Shown: piece by piece, positions 25,664 through 35,701 of the stretch
Position numbering within the stretch: the first letter of the stretch is position 1
Layout: each line of letters starts with the position of its first letter
Assembly (NCBI GenBank): GCA_028694115.1
Contig: JAQUUB010000002.1
Location: 46,698-110,697, forward strand
DNA length: 64,000 nucleotides
Source of the DNA: Lachnospiraceae bacterium
GTDB lineage: Bacteria > Bacillota_A > Clostridia > Lachnospirales > Lachnospiraceae
Direction: 5' to 3'
Translations under genes and position numbers: made by a program
Notes under the pieces: generated by a model
Seen by the model: only the letters and a program-made list of their open reading frames with translations
Told to the model about the DNA's origin: nothing
Databases searched by the model: none

Positions 25664-26557
25664 ATGACAAACCAACTATCTAATGGAGGAGTATCCATAA
25701 TCATTACGACTTGTAACAGAGATAAAGATGTTTTGCAAAGAGCAATAGAGAGTGCACTCAATCAAACATATTTATACAAAGAAATTATTATCGTTAATGA
25801 TTATCCCCCAATGTGTGAACAGATTCAATCATTAATACAAGAAATACAATCAGGTAATATCTACTTATTGCAGAATGAGAAACAAAGAGGGGCCTGTTAT
25901 TCAAGAAATAGAGGATTACAGGAGTCAAGAGGAGAATTTATAGCGCTATTAGATGATGATGACGAATGGATGCCAGATAAAATAGAAAAACAGGTGAATA
26001 GGATGCAAGAAGATACCGTTATGGTCTATTGTAACTATGTTGCAAAATCACCTGATTTCCCAATCAAACAAGATACAAGCAGGAAATTCCCAGAAGGGAA
26101 TATATTAAATCCGTTACTCGCTAATAATTTTATTGGGGGATGTTCTATCCCATTGTTTCGAAAAGATGCGGCTTTAAAGTGTGGAGGATTTGATGAAGCG
26201 TTTCAATCCTGCCAGGACTATGATATGTGGTTAAGGATTAGTAAGTTTGGTAATGTAATGGCAGTAAAGGAAGTACTGTCTGTCTATTATGTTTGGAATA
26301 CATCGATAACAGGAAATTTTGAACGTAGAATTGCTGGTTGGGAAAAATTATTAGAGAAGCATAAAAGTGATTATGATAAGAACACTAGGCAAAAGCTAAA
26401 ATTTCAAAGCATTATGATTAATGAATCAGTAAAACATAATAGAATGGAATATGCAAGAAATCAATTAAACAAATCTTTTCATTTTTTTCCCAAAAATATA
26501 ATTTGTATTTATATGTTTGGGAAAGGAATTTTACAGAGAATTTTAAAAATATATTGA
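25664..26557 (+). CDS. GT2 glycosyltransferase
   Basis: 297 residues, GT-A fold. SIIITTCNRDK at residues 10-20, VNDYPP (in place of the usual VDDGS), ACYSRNRGLQ and LLDDDDEWMPDK carry the nucleotide and metal sites; QDYDMWLRIS is the conserved C-terminal acidic motif. It is the ordinary length for an inverting polysaccharide transferase without membrane segments. ATG start, 9 bp after the previous gene. Sugar and linkage cannot be predicted. Confidence 0.9.
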   Translation: MTNQLSNGGVSIIITTCNRDKDVLQRAIESALNQTYLYKEIIIVNDYPPMCEQIQSLIQEIQSGNIYLLQNEKQRGACYSRNRGLQESRGEFIALLDDDDEWMPDKIEKQVNRMQEDTVMVYCNYVAKSPDFPIKQDTSRKFPEGNILNPLLANNFIGGCSIPLFRKDAALKCGGFDEAFQSCQDYDMWLRISKFGNVMAVKEVLSVYYVWNTSITGNFERRIAGWEKLLEKHKSDYDKNTRQKLKFQSIMINESVKHNRMEYARNQLNKSFHFFPKNIICIYMFGKGILQRILKIY

Positions 26558-26579
26558 ACTTTAGTGAGTGAGGTATGGT

Positions 26580-28016
26580 ATGGAATCAGCGGAAAAATTC
26601 TTAGAAATGGAAATAGCGGAAAATTTAAATAAACAAACATACAATGGTTATGCATATTGGACCTATAATCGCTTTTCTATATTTAATATTATAGATGTAC
26701 AGGTAAATGATAGAAATGAACAGACCTTTACACCTACAATTAGTAAACAAGATAAAATGAAAAGATATTACAAGGTTCTTTTTACTAAAAAATACAAAAT
26801 ATTTGAGAATTTAATGAATGGTGAAATTCTTGTATTTAACCACCCAAGAAGAGTAAAAAAAGGTGATTTATATGAGTGTGTTTATACAGATGATATTGTA
26901 TCAAAATTAAAAAATGTACGTGTTTTAGAATCTTCTTATCAAAGTAAACACTTTGAGCCTACTAATACGCAAAATTTGATATATTTAGATCAAGTTGAAG
27001 TGTTAAGTGAATTACAATATTATTATTATAGAATCTTTCAAAAGAAGAATTATGATAAGGATAAAGAAAATTTTTATCATATTGCTAAGAAGCTTAAAAA
27101 CTATATTCAGGAATACTTTGAAGTAAATATCAATGCAGATGTTTTAACAAATTGTCTTTTTCAAGGTTATTGCGTTTATCGGTTTTCCTATCATGCAATG
27201 GAAAAAATATTTCAAACTATGCGACCTAAAATAATTATTGAATGTGCTTCTTATTGCACTCCAATCGTAATGATAGCAAATGAAATTGCAAAGCTTAAAA
27301 ATATTCCAACAATCGAGTTGCAACACGGTGTCATGGGAAAAAATCACATGGGTTATAATTATGCAGAAAAAGGAATTGTTCAGTTTCCAGATATTATATT
27401 AACTTACTCGGAATATTGGAATAGAGTTACTCGGTTCCCACTGGATAAGGAGAATGTTATAGCGTGTGGTTATCCATACTTCGAAAGAAATGTACAGGAG
27501 TATATAAAAAAAGGAATTATGAGAAAGAAACAGGTTCTTTTTATTTCTCAAACTGTTATTGGTATGACGCTTAGTAAATTTGCTGTGGAATTATATGATA
27601 AGGTAAAAGATTTATGTGATTACACTTTTGTCTATAAACTTCATCCAGGAGAATGTTCCGATTGGAAGAAACGTTATCCGGAACTTGCGGATTCCGATAT
27701 TTGTGTTATTGATAATAATGAGAAAAGCATTTATGAATTATTTGCAGAAAGCAGTGTGCAAATTGGTGTTTTTTCTACAGCAGTCTATGAAGGTCTTGGT
27801 TTTGGATTAAAGACTTTTCTTGTGAAAGCATACAGATCAGAAGATATGGAAGAATTATGTAAAGAAGGATATGCAACTATGGTTGAAAGTGTGGAACCAA
27901 TTACAGAATATCTGTTAAGTCAGCCAGAGAAGATGACTTTTTCTTATGATAAGTTTTGGGAAAAAAATGCGACCGAAAAGATAATTACAATGATTAATAC
28001 TTGTATAGATCAGTAA
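26580..28016 (+). CDS. GT-B-like capsule polysaccharide synthesis protein
   Basis: 478 residues from ATG 26580, with GAGG 6-7 nt upstream; GTG 26568 would add four residues. The N-terminal ~200 residues are unlike anything I can name. From about 220 on it looks like the capsule-synthesis/CDP-glycerol glycerophosphotransferase GT-B group: ELQHGVMG, DIILTYSEYWN, the YKLHPGE motif and VGVFSTAVYEGLGFG-type donor site (here QIGVFSTAVYEG). It may transfer a sugar or polyol phosphate onto the growing chain. The exact family is uncertain. Confidence 0.68.
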   Translation: MESAEKFLEMEIAENLNKQTYNGYAYWTYNRFSIFNIIDVQVNDRNEQTFTPTISKQDKMKRYYKVLFTKKYKIFENLMNGEILVFNHPRRVKKGDLYECVYTDDIVSKLKNVRVLESSYQSKHFEPTNTQNLIYLDQVEVLSELQYYYYRIFQKKNYDKDKENFYHIAKKLKNYIQEYFEVNINADVLTNCLFQGYCVYRFSYHAMEKIFQTMRPKIIIECASYCTPIVMIANEIAKLKNIPTIELQHGVMGKNHMGYNYAEKGIVQFPDIILTYSEYWNRVTRFPLDKENVIACGYPYFERNVQEYIKKGIMRKKQVLFISQTVIGMTLSKFAVELYDKVKDLCDYTFVYKLHPGECSDWKKRYPELADSDICVIDNNEKSIYELFAESSVQIGVFSTAVYEGLGFGLKTFLVKAYRSEDMEELCKEGYATMVESVEPITEYLLSQPEKMTFSYDKFWEKNATEKIITMINTCIDQ

Positions 28017-28067
28017 TAAAACTGATGATTAAAAATAGTTTAAATTTTTTTGAAGTGGAGAATAACG

Positions 28068-28568
28068 ATGATAGGAAGATGGATAAGAAAACTCAAACAA
28101 AAATTTTATACTTGGCGTGTGAAAAGGGCATGTGCCTATTATGGTGCGGATTTAAAAGTAAATCACAGATGCCAGGTAACAAATCAGACATTTCTTAGAG
28201 ATAATGTAAATTTTAATGGGATGTATATTGCAGGACAAGGAAAAGTAGAAATAGGGAATAACTTCCATTCTGGAATAGAATGTATGATACTTACACAAAA
28301 TCATAATTATGACAAAGGGAACAAAATTCCATATGATGATACAGTTATTTGTAAAGATATAAAGATTAAAGATCAAGTATGGTTGGGAAACCGTGTGTTA
28401 ATTTTAGGTGGCGTTACGATTGGCGAAGGAGCAATCATTCAGGCTGGAAGTGTGGTATCATCAAACATACCTGATTATGCAATCGCAGGAGGAAATCCAG
28501 CAAGAGTTTTTAAAATGAGAGATATAGAACACTATAACAGATTAAAAAGTGAAGAAAAATTCAAATAA
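28068..28568 (+). CDS. Left-handed beta-helix O-acetyltransferase
   Basis: 166 residues from ATG 28068 with GGAG 7 nt upstream (a TTG at 28050 adds six residues). Hexapeptide-repeat sequence from about 60 to 145, with the catalytic His in MILTQNHNYD, an IKDQVWLGN-GVTIGEGAIIQAGSVV run of turns, and the family end motif AIAGGNPARVF. This is the WbbJ/maltose-acetyltransferase type, using acetyl-CoA to O-acetylate a sugar in the cytoplasm. It suggests the glycan made by this block is acetylated as well as possibly sulfated. Confidence 0.9.
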   Translation: MIGRWIRKLKQKFYTWRVKRACAYYGADLKVNHRCQVTNQTFLRDNVNFNGMYIAGQGKVEIGNNFHSGIECMILTQNHNYDKGNKIPYDDTVICKDIKIKDQVWLGNRVLILGGVTIGEGAIIQAGSVVSSNIPDYAIAGGNPARVFKMRDIEHYNRLKSEEKFK

Positions 28569-28589
28569 AATGTAGAGTAATCAACAAAT

Positions 28590-28618
28590 TTGATTTTAAG
28601 TAAATTGTATAATATAAT
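28590..28618 (+). promoter_or_regulatory. Sigma-A-type promoter before the GT4/ABC exporter genes
   Basis: TTGATT (28590-28595) and TATAAT (28613-28618) with 17-nt spacing, giving a leader of about 75 nt before ATG 28699. Confidence 0.65.
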
Positions 28619-28698
28619 AAATAAGAATTTTTGAGATATTTTACAGAATAGTATGAAGGGATTAGCCATTTTTTATATCAAATATGGTTAGGTGCAAA

Positions 28699-29877
28699 AT
28701 GAAAATATTAGTTGTATCCTTAGAAAATTGTAGCATTCTGGAAGATTCCAATTTCCTAACCGGAGCAGGTTCATGTATTGATGCTATAATTAAGGCAGAA
28801 GCAAAAGTTATAAAAGTTTCTTATTGGAGTATTTCTACAAGCTTAAATAACATAAATACACGACTCAAAATATTGAATGCAATAATTAAAAATTTCTTTT
28901 ATATAGCCATATTCTATATAAAAAATTTTAAAATCATTCATGAAATGTTTGGAATGAAAGATCTATTATTAAACATCATAATCTTGGGTAAATTTTCTAG
29001 AAAAGTCAAAAAAGAAGCTCCAGATATTATACACTTTCATGGGACAGGTCAAATCATTCAATTGTTATCAAAATATTGTGAATATACAAAAAGAAAACAT
29101 ATAATTACCATTCATTTATATTTAGGGAAAAAAAATAATGAAATAAATACAGACTTAATTATGTCCGAATCTAAATACAAGTGGCTTTCTACAGTAAGTA
29201 CAGGTATTAAAAAATGTTTACAGAGTGACTATCCAAATAGATTTCCTAATAGAATCAAGGTGATTCTGAACGGAACAAATTATAGTATCGAAAAACCACA
29301 AATTGATATCCGAAAGCGCTATCAGATTAATAATAACAGTAAAATATTATTGTGTATTGGTTCAATTAATGAACGTAAAAATCAAATCCAGATTGTAAAG
29401 GCATTTTCATTATTACCAGAAGAATATAAAAAACAAATTACAATCATATTTTGTGGTAAAGATTTCACTAATAATGAATTCGAGCTTTTAATAAAAAAAA
29501 TGAAATTGGAAAAATATTTAATAACTGCAGGAACTATTTCACAGACAGATTTAAAATCTTACTATGCAGAGTCAGAAGGTGTCATAACAACAAGTTACCA
29601 TGAAGGGTTTTCAATGGTTTTTCTAGAAGCAATGGTTTATGGATTACCTCTAATTGTACCTAAAGGTTTGGAATCAAATGATGACTTGAATGATAGTAAA
29701 ATAGTCACTATTATAGAGGAAAGAACAGATAAGGCAGTAGCTGACAGTATGAAAACGTGGTTTGAAAAAGAATGGGACAAGGATTATATTAGAATCTATT
29801 CTAAGAATTTTTCGATGGATACAGTTGTTCAAAATTATCTGAATTATTATAAAGATATTATAAAGTGGAAAGAATAG
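28699..29877 (+). CDS. GT4-family (GT-B) glycosyltransferase
   Basis: 392 residues from ATG 28699 (AGGTG at 5 nt); ATG 28684 adds five residues. GT-B fold with HFHGTGQIIQ in the N-terminal domain and, in the donor domain, LCIGSINERKNQ and the E-x7-E motif in EGFSMVFLEAMVYG. The C-terminal KNFSMDTVVQNYLNYY helix is usual for GT4. It is more A+T-rich and lysine/isoleucine-rich than the genes before it, as are the following exporter and sulfotransferase genes, which may mark a block of separate origin. Confidence 0.87.
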   Translation: MKILVVSLENCSILEDSNFLTGAGSCIDAIIKAEAKVIKVSYWSISTSLNNINTRLKILNAIIKNFFYIAIFYIKNFKIIHEMFGMKDLLLNIIILGKFSRKVKKEAPDIIHFHGTGQIIQLLSKYCEYTKRKHIITIHLYLGKKNNEINTDLIMSESKYKWLSTVSTGIKKCLQSDYPNRFPNRIKVILNGTNYSIEKPQIDIRKRYQINNNSKILLCIGSINERKNQIQIVKAFSLLPEEYKKQITIIFCGKDFTNNEFELLIKKMKLEKYLITAGTISQTDLKSYYAESEGVITTSYHEGFSMVFLEAMVYGLPLIVPKGLESNDDLNDSKIVTIIEERTDKAVADSMKTWFEKEWDKDYIRIYSKNFSMDTVVQNYLNYYKDIIKWKE

Positions 29878-29892
29878 AAATTCTATTCTTTT
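29871..29892 (+). terminator. Weak A+T-rich hairpin between GT4 and the exporter gene
   Basis: AGAATAG (29871-29877) pairs with CTATTCT (29883-29889), followed by a short T-run. It overlaps the GT4 stop codon. The stem has little G+C, so it would at most attenuate read-through into the exporter gene. Confidence 0.3.
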
Positions 29893-29903
29893 AGGAGAAA
29901 ACA

Positions 29904-31724
29904 ATGATACAGAATATAAAAACATTATTATATATGTTAAAACAATTGGTGATAATTTTAGATAAAAGCCAAAAGAAGAGATGTTTGTTTGCCTTTATTT
30001 TTATCTTAATAGGTGCATTTTTTGAAATGCTAGGAGTCTCTATTTTATTACCTTTTTTGCAAACTTTAATGGCACCAGAAGTAATTATTAATAATAAATA
30101 TATTAAGCCAATTTTAGAAAATTTGAACATAATCAACACACAAAATGTATTTTATCTAGTCAGTTTTAGTGTTATGCTACTTTATATTGTTAAAAATTTA
30201 ATTCTATTATATTCTACTTATGTACAGAATGTATTAAGCACAAGTATTAACAGAGAGCTTTCGACATTAATGCTACGTTCTTACATGAAACGTCCATATT
30301 TTTATTTTCTAGAAAATAACAGTGCAGATATGTTGAGAGGTATAAATGGAGATGTAACAGGTGTATATAATATTATAGCAAATTTGTTTAAGCTTATAAC
30401 AGAATTACTTACCTGTCTTGTTATAGCAATCTTATTACTTGCTACAGATATATTTATGGCAACGGGTGTAATTCTTGTGGCTTTATTATGTCTTATTATG
30501 GTTGTATTAGTCTTTAAATCTAAAATGAGAGATATGGGAATAAAGCAGAGGATTTCTATTACTTTATGTAATAAACATGCATATCAATCAATTAATGGTA
30601 TTAAAGAAATAACTGTTATGCAAAGACGTGATAATTTTGTGAAACTGTTTGATATGGCAGCTGATATTAAAAGAGAAACAAATTTAGCTTACAATTTTAT
30701 AATTGCATGTCCAAATAGAATCATTGAAGCAGTTTGTATCTGCGGTATTATTGGTGTTGTTTGCTTGAAAATGGTTTTGGGAGTTGAGGTGGAAAAATTT
30801 ATTCCGCGGTTAGGAGTTTTTGCTGTGGCTGCATTTAAAGTACTACCTTCTATTGCTACTATTTCTGGAAACATATCAAGCTTTGTGTTTTATAGACCCA
30901 CACTTGAGGAAGCTTATGAAAATATAACAAAGGCAAGAGAGTATGAAAAGAGTAGAACAGATAATGCAATAAAAAGAGTGGAGGAGAATAATCAAAAGGC
31001 TAATGAAGAAAAAGTATTAGAGAATGGCTTTCAAGACAAGATTTCAATTAGATCGATTGATTGGAAATACCATAATGCTACGAGAAAAATATTGGAAAAT
31101 TGTTCGTTAGACATAATAAAAGGTGAATCAATCGCATTTATTGGTACATCTGGAGCTGGGAAAACAACATTAGCCGACATTATACTTGGACTACTGATTC
31201 CGCAGAGTGGAACTGTAGAAATGGATGGAATAGATATCTATAGCATACCCAATGCATGGGCACATATTATTGGATATGTACCACAATCGATTTTTCTTAT
31301 TGATGATACGATTAGAAATAATATCACGTTTGGTTTATTGTCAGAAGAAATTGATGATGAAAAGATTTGGTATGCATTGGAACAAGCTCAGATAGATGAT
31401 TTTATAAGAAATTTACCGAAGGGCCTGGATACGATTGTTGGAGAACGAGGTATCAAGTTTTCAGGGGGGCAACGCCAAAGAATTGCCATAGCAAGAGCGC
31501 TATATAATAATCCAGATATATTGGTTCTTGATGAAGCAACATCTGCATTAGATAGTGAAACAGAAGAGGCTGTAATGGAATCAATCGAAGCACTACAGGA
31601 ACAAAAAACACTGATTATTGTTGCACACAGATTAACTACTATTAGAAATTGTAAACGTATTGTTGAAGTATCAAATGGAAGTATCATTGAGAGAAAAAAA
31701 GAAGAAGTATTATCAAATATTTAA
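29904..31724 (+). CDS. ABC exporter, PglK/MsbA-like lipid-linked oligosaccharide flippase
   Basis: 606 residues with fused domains. Residues 1-~335 form six membrane segments; residues ~370-600 form the ATPase, with Walker A GTSGAGKTT, Q-loop YVPQS, signature FSGGQRQR, Walker B ILVLDEATSALD and the H-loop VAHRLTT. Half-transporters of this size act as homodimers and, within glycan loci, flip lipid-linked oligosaccharides as PglK does. It follows a GT4 gene and precedes the sulfation genes. This is the second of three export systems in the window, so it may serve a different glycan from the Wzx protein at 1081. Confidence 0.88.
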   Translation: MIQNIKTLLYMLKQLVIILDKSQKKRCLFAFIFILIGAFFEMLGVSILLPFLQTLMAPEVIINNKYIKPILENLNIINTQNVFYLVSFSVMLLYIVKNLILLYSTYVQNVLSTSINRELSTLMLRSYMKRPYFYFLENNSADMLRGINGDVTGVYNIIANLFKLITELLTCLVIAILLLATDIFMATGVILVALLCLIMVVLVFKSKMRDMGIKQRISITLCNKHAYQSINGIKEITVMQRRDNFVKLFDMAADIKRETNLAYNFIIACPNRIIEAVCICGIIGVVCLKMVLGVEVEKFIPRLGVFAVAAFKVLPSIATISGNISSFVFYRPTLEEAYENITKAREYEKSRTDNAIKRVEENNQKANEEKVLENGFQDKISIRSIDWKYHNATRKILENCSLDIIKGESIAFIGTSGAGKTTLADIILGLLIPQSGTVEMDGIDIYSIPNAWAHIIGYVPQSIFLIDDTIRNNITFGLLSEEIDDEKIWYALEQAQIDDFIRNLPKGLDTIVGERGIKFSGGQRQRIAIARALYNNPDILVLDEATSALDSETEEAVMESIEALQEQKTLIIVAHRLTTIRNCKRIVEVSNGSIIERKKEEVLSNI

Positions 31725-31770
31725 TACTTATGGATAAATTAATTTATTGTAGGTAGAATTGGAGGAAAAT

Positions 31771-32670
31771 ATGAGTGAGTTAACACATTTAGATGCACTA
31801 GAAGCTGAGGCGATATTTATTATGAGAGAGGTGGCAGCAGAGTGTGAAAAGCCAGTAATGTTATACTCTATAGGAAAAGATAGTTCAGTTATGCTACATT
31901 TAGCAATGAAGGCATTTTATCCAGAAAAACCACCCTTTCCCTTTATGCATATCGATACTACCTGGAAATTTAAAGAAATGATAGAATTTCGTGATAGAAT
32001 TGCCAAAGAAAAAGGAATTGAAATGCTTGTATATACAAACGAAGAGGGCTTAGGGCAAGGGATAAATCCTTTTGATCATGGTTCAGCTTATACGGATATC
32101 ATGAAGACACAAGCTTTAAAACAGGCATTGAATAAGTATGAATTTACCGCAGCTTTTGGCGGTGGAAGAAGAGATGAAGAAAAATCGAGGGCAAAGGAGA
32201 GAATCTTTTCTTTTCGTAATGAAGCACATGCATGGGATCCTAAAAACCAACGTCCAGAAATGTGGAAGCTATTTAATACAAGGATTCATAAGGGAGAAAG
32301 TATGAGAGTTTTCCCGATTTCAAACTGGACGGAAAAGGATATATGGCAGTATATACAAAGAGAAAATATTGAAATTGTACCATTATATTTTGCTAAGGAA
32401 AGACCTGTTGTATATCGTGATGGGAATATCATAATGGTTGATGATGATAGAATGAAAATACTTGCTGATGAAAAAATTGAAATGAAGAAGGTAAGATTCC
32501 GTACGCTTGGCTGCTATCCACTTACTGGTGGATGTGAATCAAAAGCAGATACGTTGGAAGAAATTATCGAAGAAACTTTAAGTGCAGTTTCCTCAGAACG
32601 TACGAGCCGAGTGATTGATCATGAAGCTGCTGGTAGTATGGAAAGACGCAAGAGAGAGGGGTATTTCTAG
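31771..32670 (+). CDS. cysD: Sulfate adenylyltransferase subunit 2
   Basis: ATP sulfurylase catalytic subunit, forming adenosine 5'-phosphosulfate from sulfate and ATP together with CysN. 299 residues from ATG 31771 with GGAGG 5 nt upstream. PP-loop motif [11 protein letters not shown] near residue 31, [26 protein letters not shown] and the C-terminal [10 protein letters not shown] are all diagnostic. It ends 2 bp before cysNC. Sulfate reduction genes (CysH, CysIJ) are absent nearby while sulfotransferases follow, so this pair most likely serves sulfation rather than cysteine synthesis. Confidence 0.96.
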   Translation: MSELTHLDALEAEAIFIMREVAAECEKPVMLYSIGKDSSVMLHLAMKAFYPEKPPFPFMHIDTTWKFKEMIEFRDRIAKEKGIEMLVYTNEEGLGQGINPFDHGSAYTDIMKTQALKQALNKYEFTAAFGGGRRDEEKSRAKERIFSFRNEAHAWDPKNQRPEMWKLFNTRIHKGESMRVFPISNWTEKDIWQYIQRENIEIVPLYFAKERPVVYRDGNIIMVDDDRMKILADEKIEMKKVRFRTLGCYPLTGGCESKADTLEEIIEETLSAVSSERTSRVIDHEAAGSMERRKREGYF

Positions 32671-32672
32671 AG

Positions 32673-34496
32673 ATGAAGAGTTTATTAAAGTTTATAACAT
32701 GTGGTAGTGTTGATGATGGAAAATCAACTTTAATTGGTCATATGCTCTATGATGCCAAACTCTTATTTGCTGACCAGGAAAGAGCATTGGAACTCGATAG
32801 TAAGGTGGGTAGCAGAGAAGGAAAGATTGATTATTCTCTTTTGCTTGATGGATTAATGGCGGAAAGAGAGCAGGGAATCACGATCGATGTGGCATATCGT
32901 TATTTCACCACAGAAAAGAGGAGTTTTATAGTTGCAGATACGCCAGGTCATGAAGAATATACTAGAAATATGGCAGTTGGAGCATCGTTTGCTGACTTGT
33001 CTGTAATTTTAATAGATGCATCTCAAGGGGTTTTGGTTCAGACAAAAAGACATGCCAGAATCTGTTCACTGATGGGAATTAAACATTTTATTTTTGCTAT
33101 TAATAAAATGGATTTGGTTCATTATAATAAAGGAACATTTGATAAAATTAGTAGAGATATTAAGAAACTAATATCAGAATTTGATTATGATAGTCTGAAA
33201 ATAATTCCTGTATCAGCAACAGAAGGAGATAATATCACAAAGAAATCCTCTCTGATGTCCTGGTATCAAGGTGAGACACTATTTGATTATTTAGAGAATA
33301 TAGAACTAGCAGATAAAGACGATACAGAGGAATTTATTATGCCGGTTCAGCGTGTAAGCAGACCGAATCATACATTTCGTGGTTTTCAGGGTCAGATAGA
33401 AGCAGGATCATTAAAAATCGGAGATGAAATTATAACACTTCCAAGTCGTGAAAATGCGAAGGTTAAGAATCTGTATGTGACAGATAAAGAAACCTCATCT
33501 GCAACGATGGGACAGCCTGTAACAGTCCAGCTTGACCGTGAGGTGGATGTATCCAGAGGCTGTGTGCTGACTACAGACAAAAGTCTGAGTGTTAGCAATA
33601 TGCTTACTGCGACACTTTTATGGATGGATGATACAGAATTGATTGCAGGTAAGAATTATTACATTAAGATTGGTACAAAAATGTATCCTGCTTTTGTAAT
33701 GAATATCAAACATAAAATAGACATTAATAGTGGAGATTTTATACCTGCAGATCAGATATATAAGAATGAGATTGTGGAATGTGACATCTCTATATCCGAT
33801 AAAATCGCGTTTAGTACATTTAAGAAAAACCGAACTTTAGGTGGTCTGATATTAATAGACCGTATTACTAATATGACATCTGCCTGCGGTGTAGTTGAAC
33901 ATGGACTTAGAAGATCAGATAATTTAGTGTGGCAGAAACTTGATATTACAAGAGAAATACGTTCCAGACAAAAAAATCAAAATCCTATGACTATCTGGTT
34001 TACTGGATTATCAGGATCAGGAAAATCTACGCTTGCTAATGCGCTAGAGCAGAGATTATTTGCTATGGGTAAACACTCTATGTTGCTTGATGGTGATAAT
34101 ATCCGGATGGGGTTAAATAAGAATCTAGGATTTAAAGAACAAGATCGAATTGAAAATATCAGAAGAATATCAGAAGTGGCAAGACTTATGAATGATGCTG
34201 GATTAGTTGTTATTACATCATTTATCTCACCCTATATAAGAGACCGGGAAAATGCCAGAGAAATAATAGGAGATGGTTTTTTTGAAGTGTATGTAAATAC
34301 ACCATTAGAGGAATGTGAGAGAAGAGATGTAAAGGGATTATACAAAAGGGCAAGAAGTGGTGAAATACCTAATTTTACAGGAATATCAGGTCCTTATGAA
34401 GCATCAGACAATCCAGAAATCACAATTGATACAACAGGTATAAGCATCGAGGATGCAGTTGATAAGATTATTGAAATAATTAAGGAAAGGATTTAG
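32673..34496 (+). CDS. cysNC: Bifunctional sulfate adenylyltransferase subunit 1 / APS kinase
   Basis: 607-residue fusion that makes PAPS from sulfate. Residues 1-~430 are the CysN GTPase: GSVDDGKSTL (P-loop), DTPGHEEY (G3), NKMDLVHY (G4), then beta-barrel domains. Residues ~435-607 are APS kinase: P-loop GLSGSGKST from about 445, LDGDNIR, FISPYIRDRENAR and KGLYKRARSGEIPNFTG. Such NodQ-type fusions are common where PAPS is wanted as sulfate donor. The gene follows cysD directly and is followed by a sulfotransferase gene. Confidence 0.96.
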   Translation: MKSLLKFITCGSVDDGKSTLIGHMLYDAKLLFADQERALELDSKVGSREGKIDYSLLLDGLMAEREQGITIDVAYRYFTTEKRSFIVADTPGHEEYTRNMAVGASFADLSVILIDASQGVLVQTKRHARICSLMGIKHFIFAINKMDLVHYNKGTFDKISRDIKKLISEFDYDSLKIIPVSATEGDNITKKSSLMSWYQGETLFDYLENIELADKDDTEEFIMPVQRVSRPNHTFRGFQGQIEAGSLKIGDEIITLPSRENAKVKNLYVTDKETSSATMGQPVTVQLDREVDVSRGCVLTTDKSLSVSNMLTATLLWMDDTELIAGKNYYIKIGTKMYPAFVMNIKHKIDINSGDFIPADQIYKNEIVECDISISDKIAFSTFKKNRTLGGLILIDRITNMTSACGVVEHGLRRSDNLVWQKLDITREIRSRQKNQNPMTIWFTGLSGSGKSTLANALEQRLFAMGKHSMLLDGDNIRMGLNKNLGFKEQDRIENIRRISEVARLMNDAGLVVITSFISPYIRDRENAREIIGDGFFEVYVNTPLEECERRDVKGLYKRARSGEIPNFTGISGPYEASDNPEITIDTTGISIEDAVDKIIEIIKERI

Positions 34497-34534
34497 TTAA
34501 TTTTATCCATAAATAGAATAGTGAAGGAGTTATA

Positions 34535-35680
34535 ATGACAGAAAATATTTTTTTTCATATAGGAACACCTAAAACAGGTTCTAGTGCATTGCAATTTTTT
34601 TTACTTGAAAACAAAGAGAAATTAGAAAAGCAGGGTTTTTTGTATCCAGGATTAGGAATTTCAAAACGTAAAGAGGTTAATTATAAAACCCGATTTAGTG
34701 GAAATGGAACTTTTGTACGCAATTGTTTGTTGAAGGATCAGAAACATTTTACTATTCAAGGTAAGAAATTATTTCAAAAAATAATTTCTTTATCAGATAG
34801 TAGTAATATTATTATCTCAGAAGAAACATTATTTAATGATTCAAATTATGATTTTTATAATAACTTTATTCAAAAAGGAAGAACAGTAAAAGTAATTGTT
34901 TATTTACGAAGACAGGATAGATATCTAGAATCTTTGTGGGGTTATTTTATTAAGGTGCATTCTGATTTCAATTTACATTTTACAGACTTTGTGCATGAAG
35001 TTCAAACATCGGATGCATTTAGAGTTGATTATTATAAAAGATTACAAGAAATTAGTTCTTATATAGGGAAAGAAAATATAATAGTTAGAGCTTATGATCA
35101 TTTGGAAGGTAATATTTTTAGAGATTTTATTGAAAGTATAGGAGCAAAGTGGGATGACGAATTTATAATACCTAAAGAACGTATTAATGTTAAGTTAGAC
35201 AATCGATATATCGAGGTTAAACGTAGGATTAATGAATTGCAATTATTAAACAAAAAAATAATCACGAAAATACTATTTGAAAGACAGGCAAAAGCACTCC
35301 AAAATAGTAATTCAAAGAATGAAAAAACTTTATTATCTATAGAACAAAGAGAGTTATTATGTGAAAAATATAGGAGTAATAATGATAAGATAGAAAAAGA
35401 ATTTTTAAATGGTAAAAAGTTATTTTCGTATGAGATTACAAGAGAGCAGTCAGTTTTAAATGAAACAGAGATACAAACGGAAGTTGAGAAGATATTGTTT
35501 AAACTATGCCAAGAGCAAGAAAAAGAAATTGTTGAAGCAAAAAAAGAGCACATTTTTAATAGATTAAAAAATTTTATATATAGGAACATCCGTATGTTTT
35601 TAATTTTAGCAAATATTAAAGATGAAGAAAATATAAAAAGGTTTAAACATTATAAGTCTTATAAAGACGAAGAAAAATGA
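34535..35680 (+). CDS. PAPS-dependent carbohydrate sulfotransferase
   Basis: 381 residues. FHIGTPKTGSSALQ at residues 7-20 is the 5'-phosphosulfate loop (PKTGSS), and VYLRRQDRYLESLWGYF is the 3'-phosphate (PAP) binding segment with conserved Arg and Ser. The rest is lysine-rich and helical, with a short hydrophobic stretch near residue 355. It would transfer sulfate from PAPS to a sugar hydroxyl or amine. AAGGAG at 7 nt before ATG, 38 bp after cysNC. A clear paralogue lies convergent at 35702-36853. Confidence 0.88.
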   Translation: MTENIFFHIGTPKTGSSALQFFLLENKEKLEKQGFLYPGLGISKRKEVNYKTRFSGNGTFVRNCLLKDQKHFTIQGKKLFQKIISLSDSSNIIISEETLFNDSNYDFYNNFIQKGRTVKVIVYLRRQDRYLESLWGYFIKVHSDFNLHFTDFVHEVQTSDAFRVDYYKRLQEISSYIGKENIIVRAYDHLEGNIFRDFIESIGAKWDDEFIIPKERINVKLDNRYIEVKRRINELQLLNKKIITKILFERQAKALQNSNSKNEKTLLSIEQRELLCEKYRSNNDKIEKEFLNGKKLFSYEITREQSVLNETEIQTEVEKILFKLCQEQEKEIVEAKKEHIFNRLKNFIYRNIRMFLILANIKDEENIKRFKHYKSYKDEEK

Positions 35681-35701
35681 ATCGTAACCAATGCCACATA
35701 A

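Noticed and set aside
28001..28198. A 65-codon plus-strand frame over the acetyltransferase start
   Set aside because: It is an out-of-frame shadow of a well-supported acetyltransferase.
35098..35589. A 163-codon minus-strand frame inside the sulfotransferase gene
   Set aside because: It is antisense to a conserved enzyme, lacks a ribosome site and arises from lysine/glutamate-rich A-runs on the other strand; the same applies to the other antisense frames.
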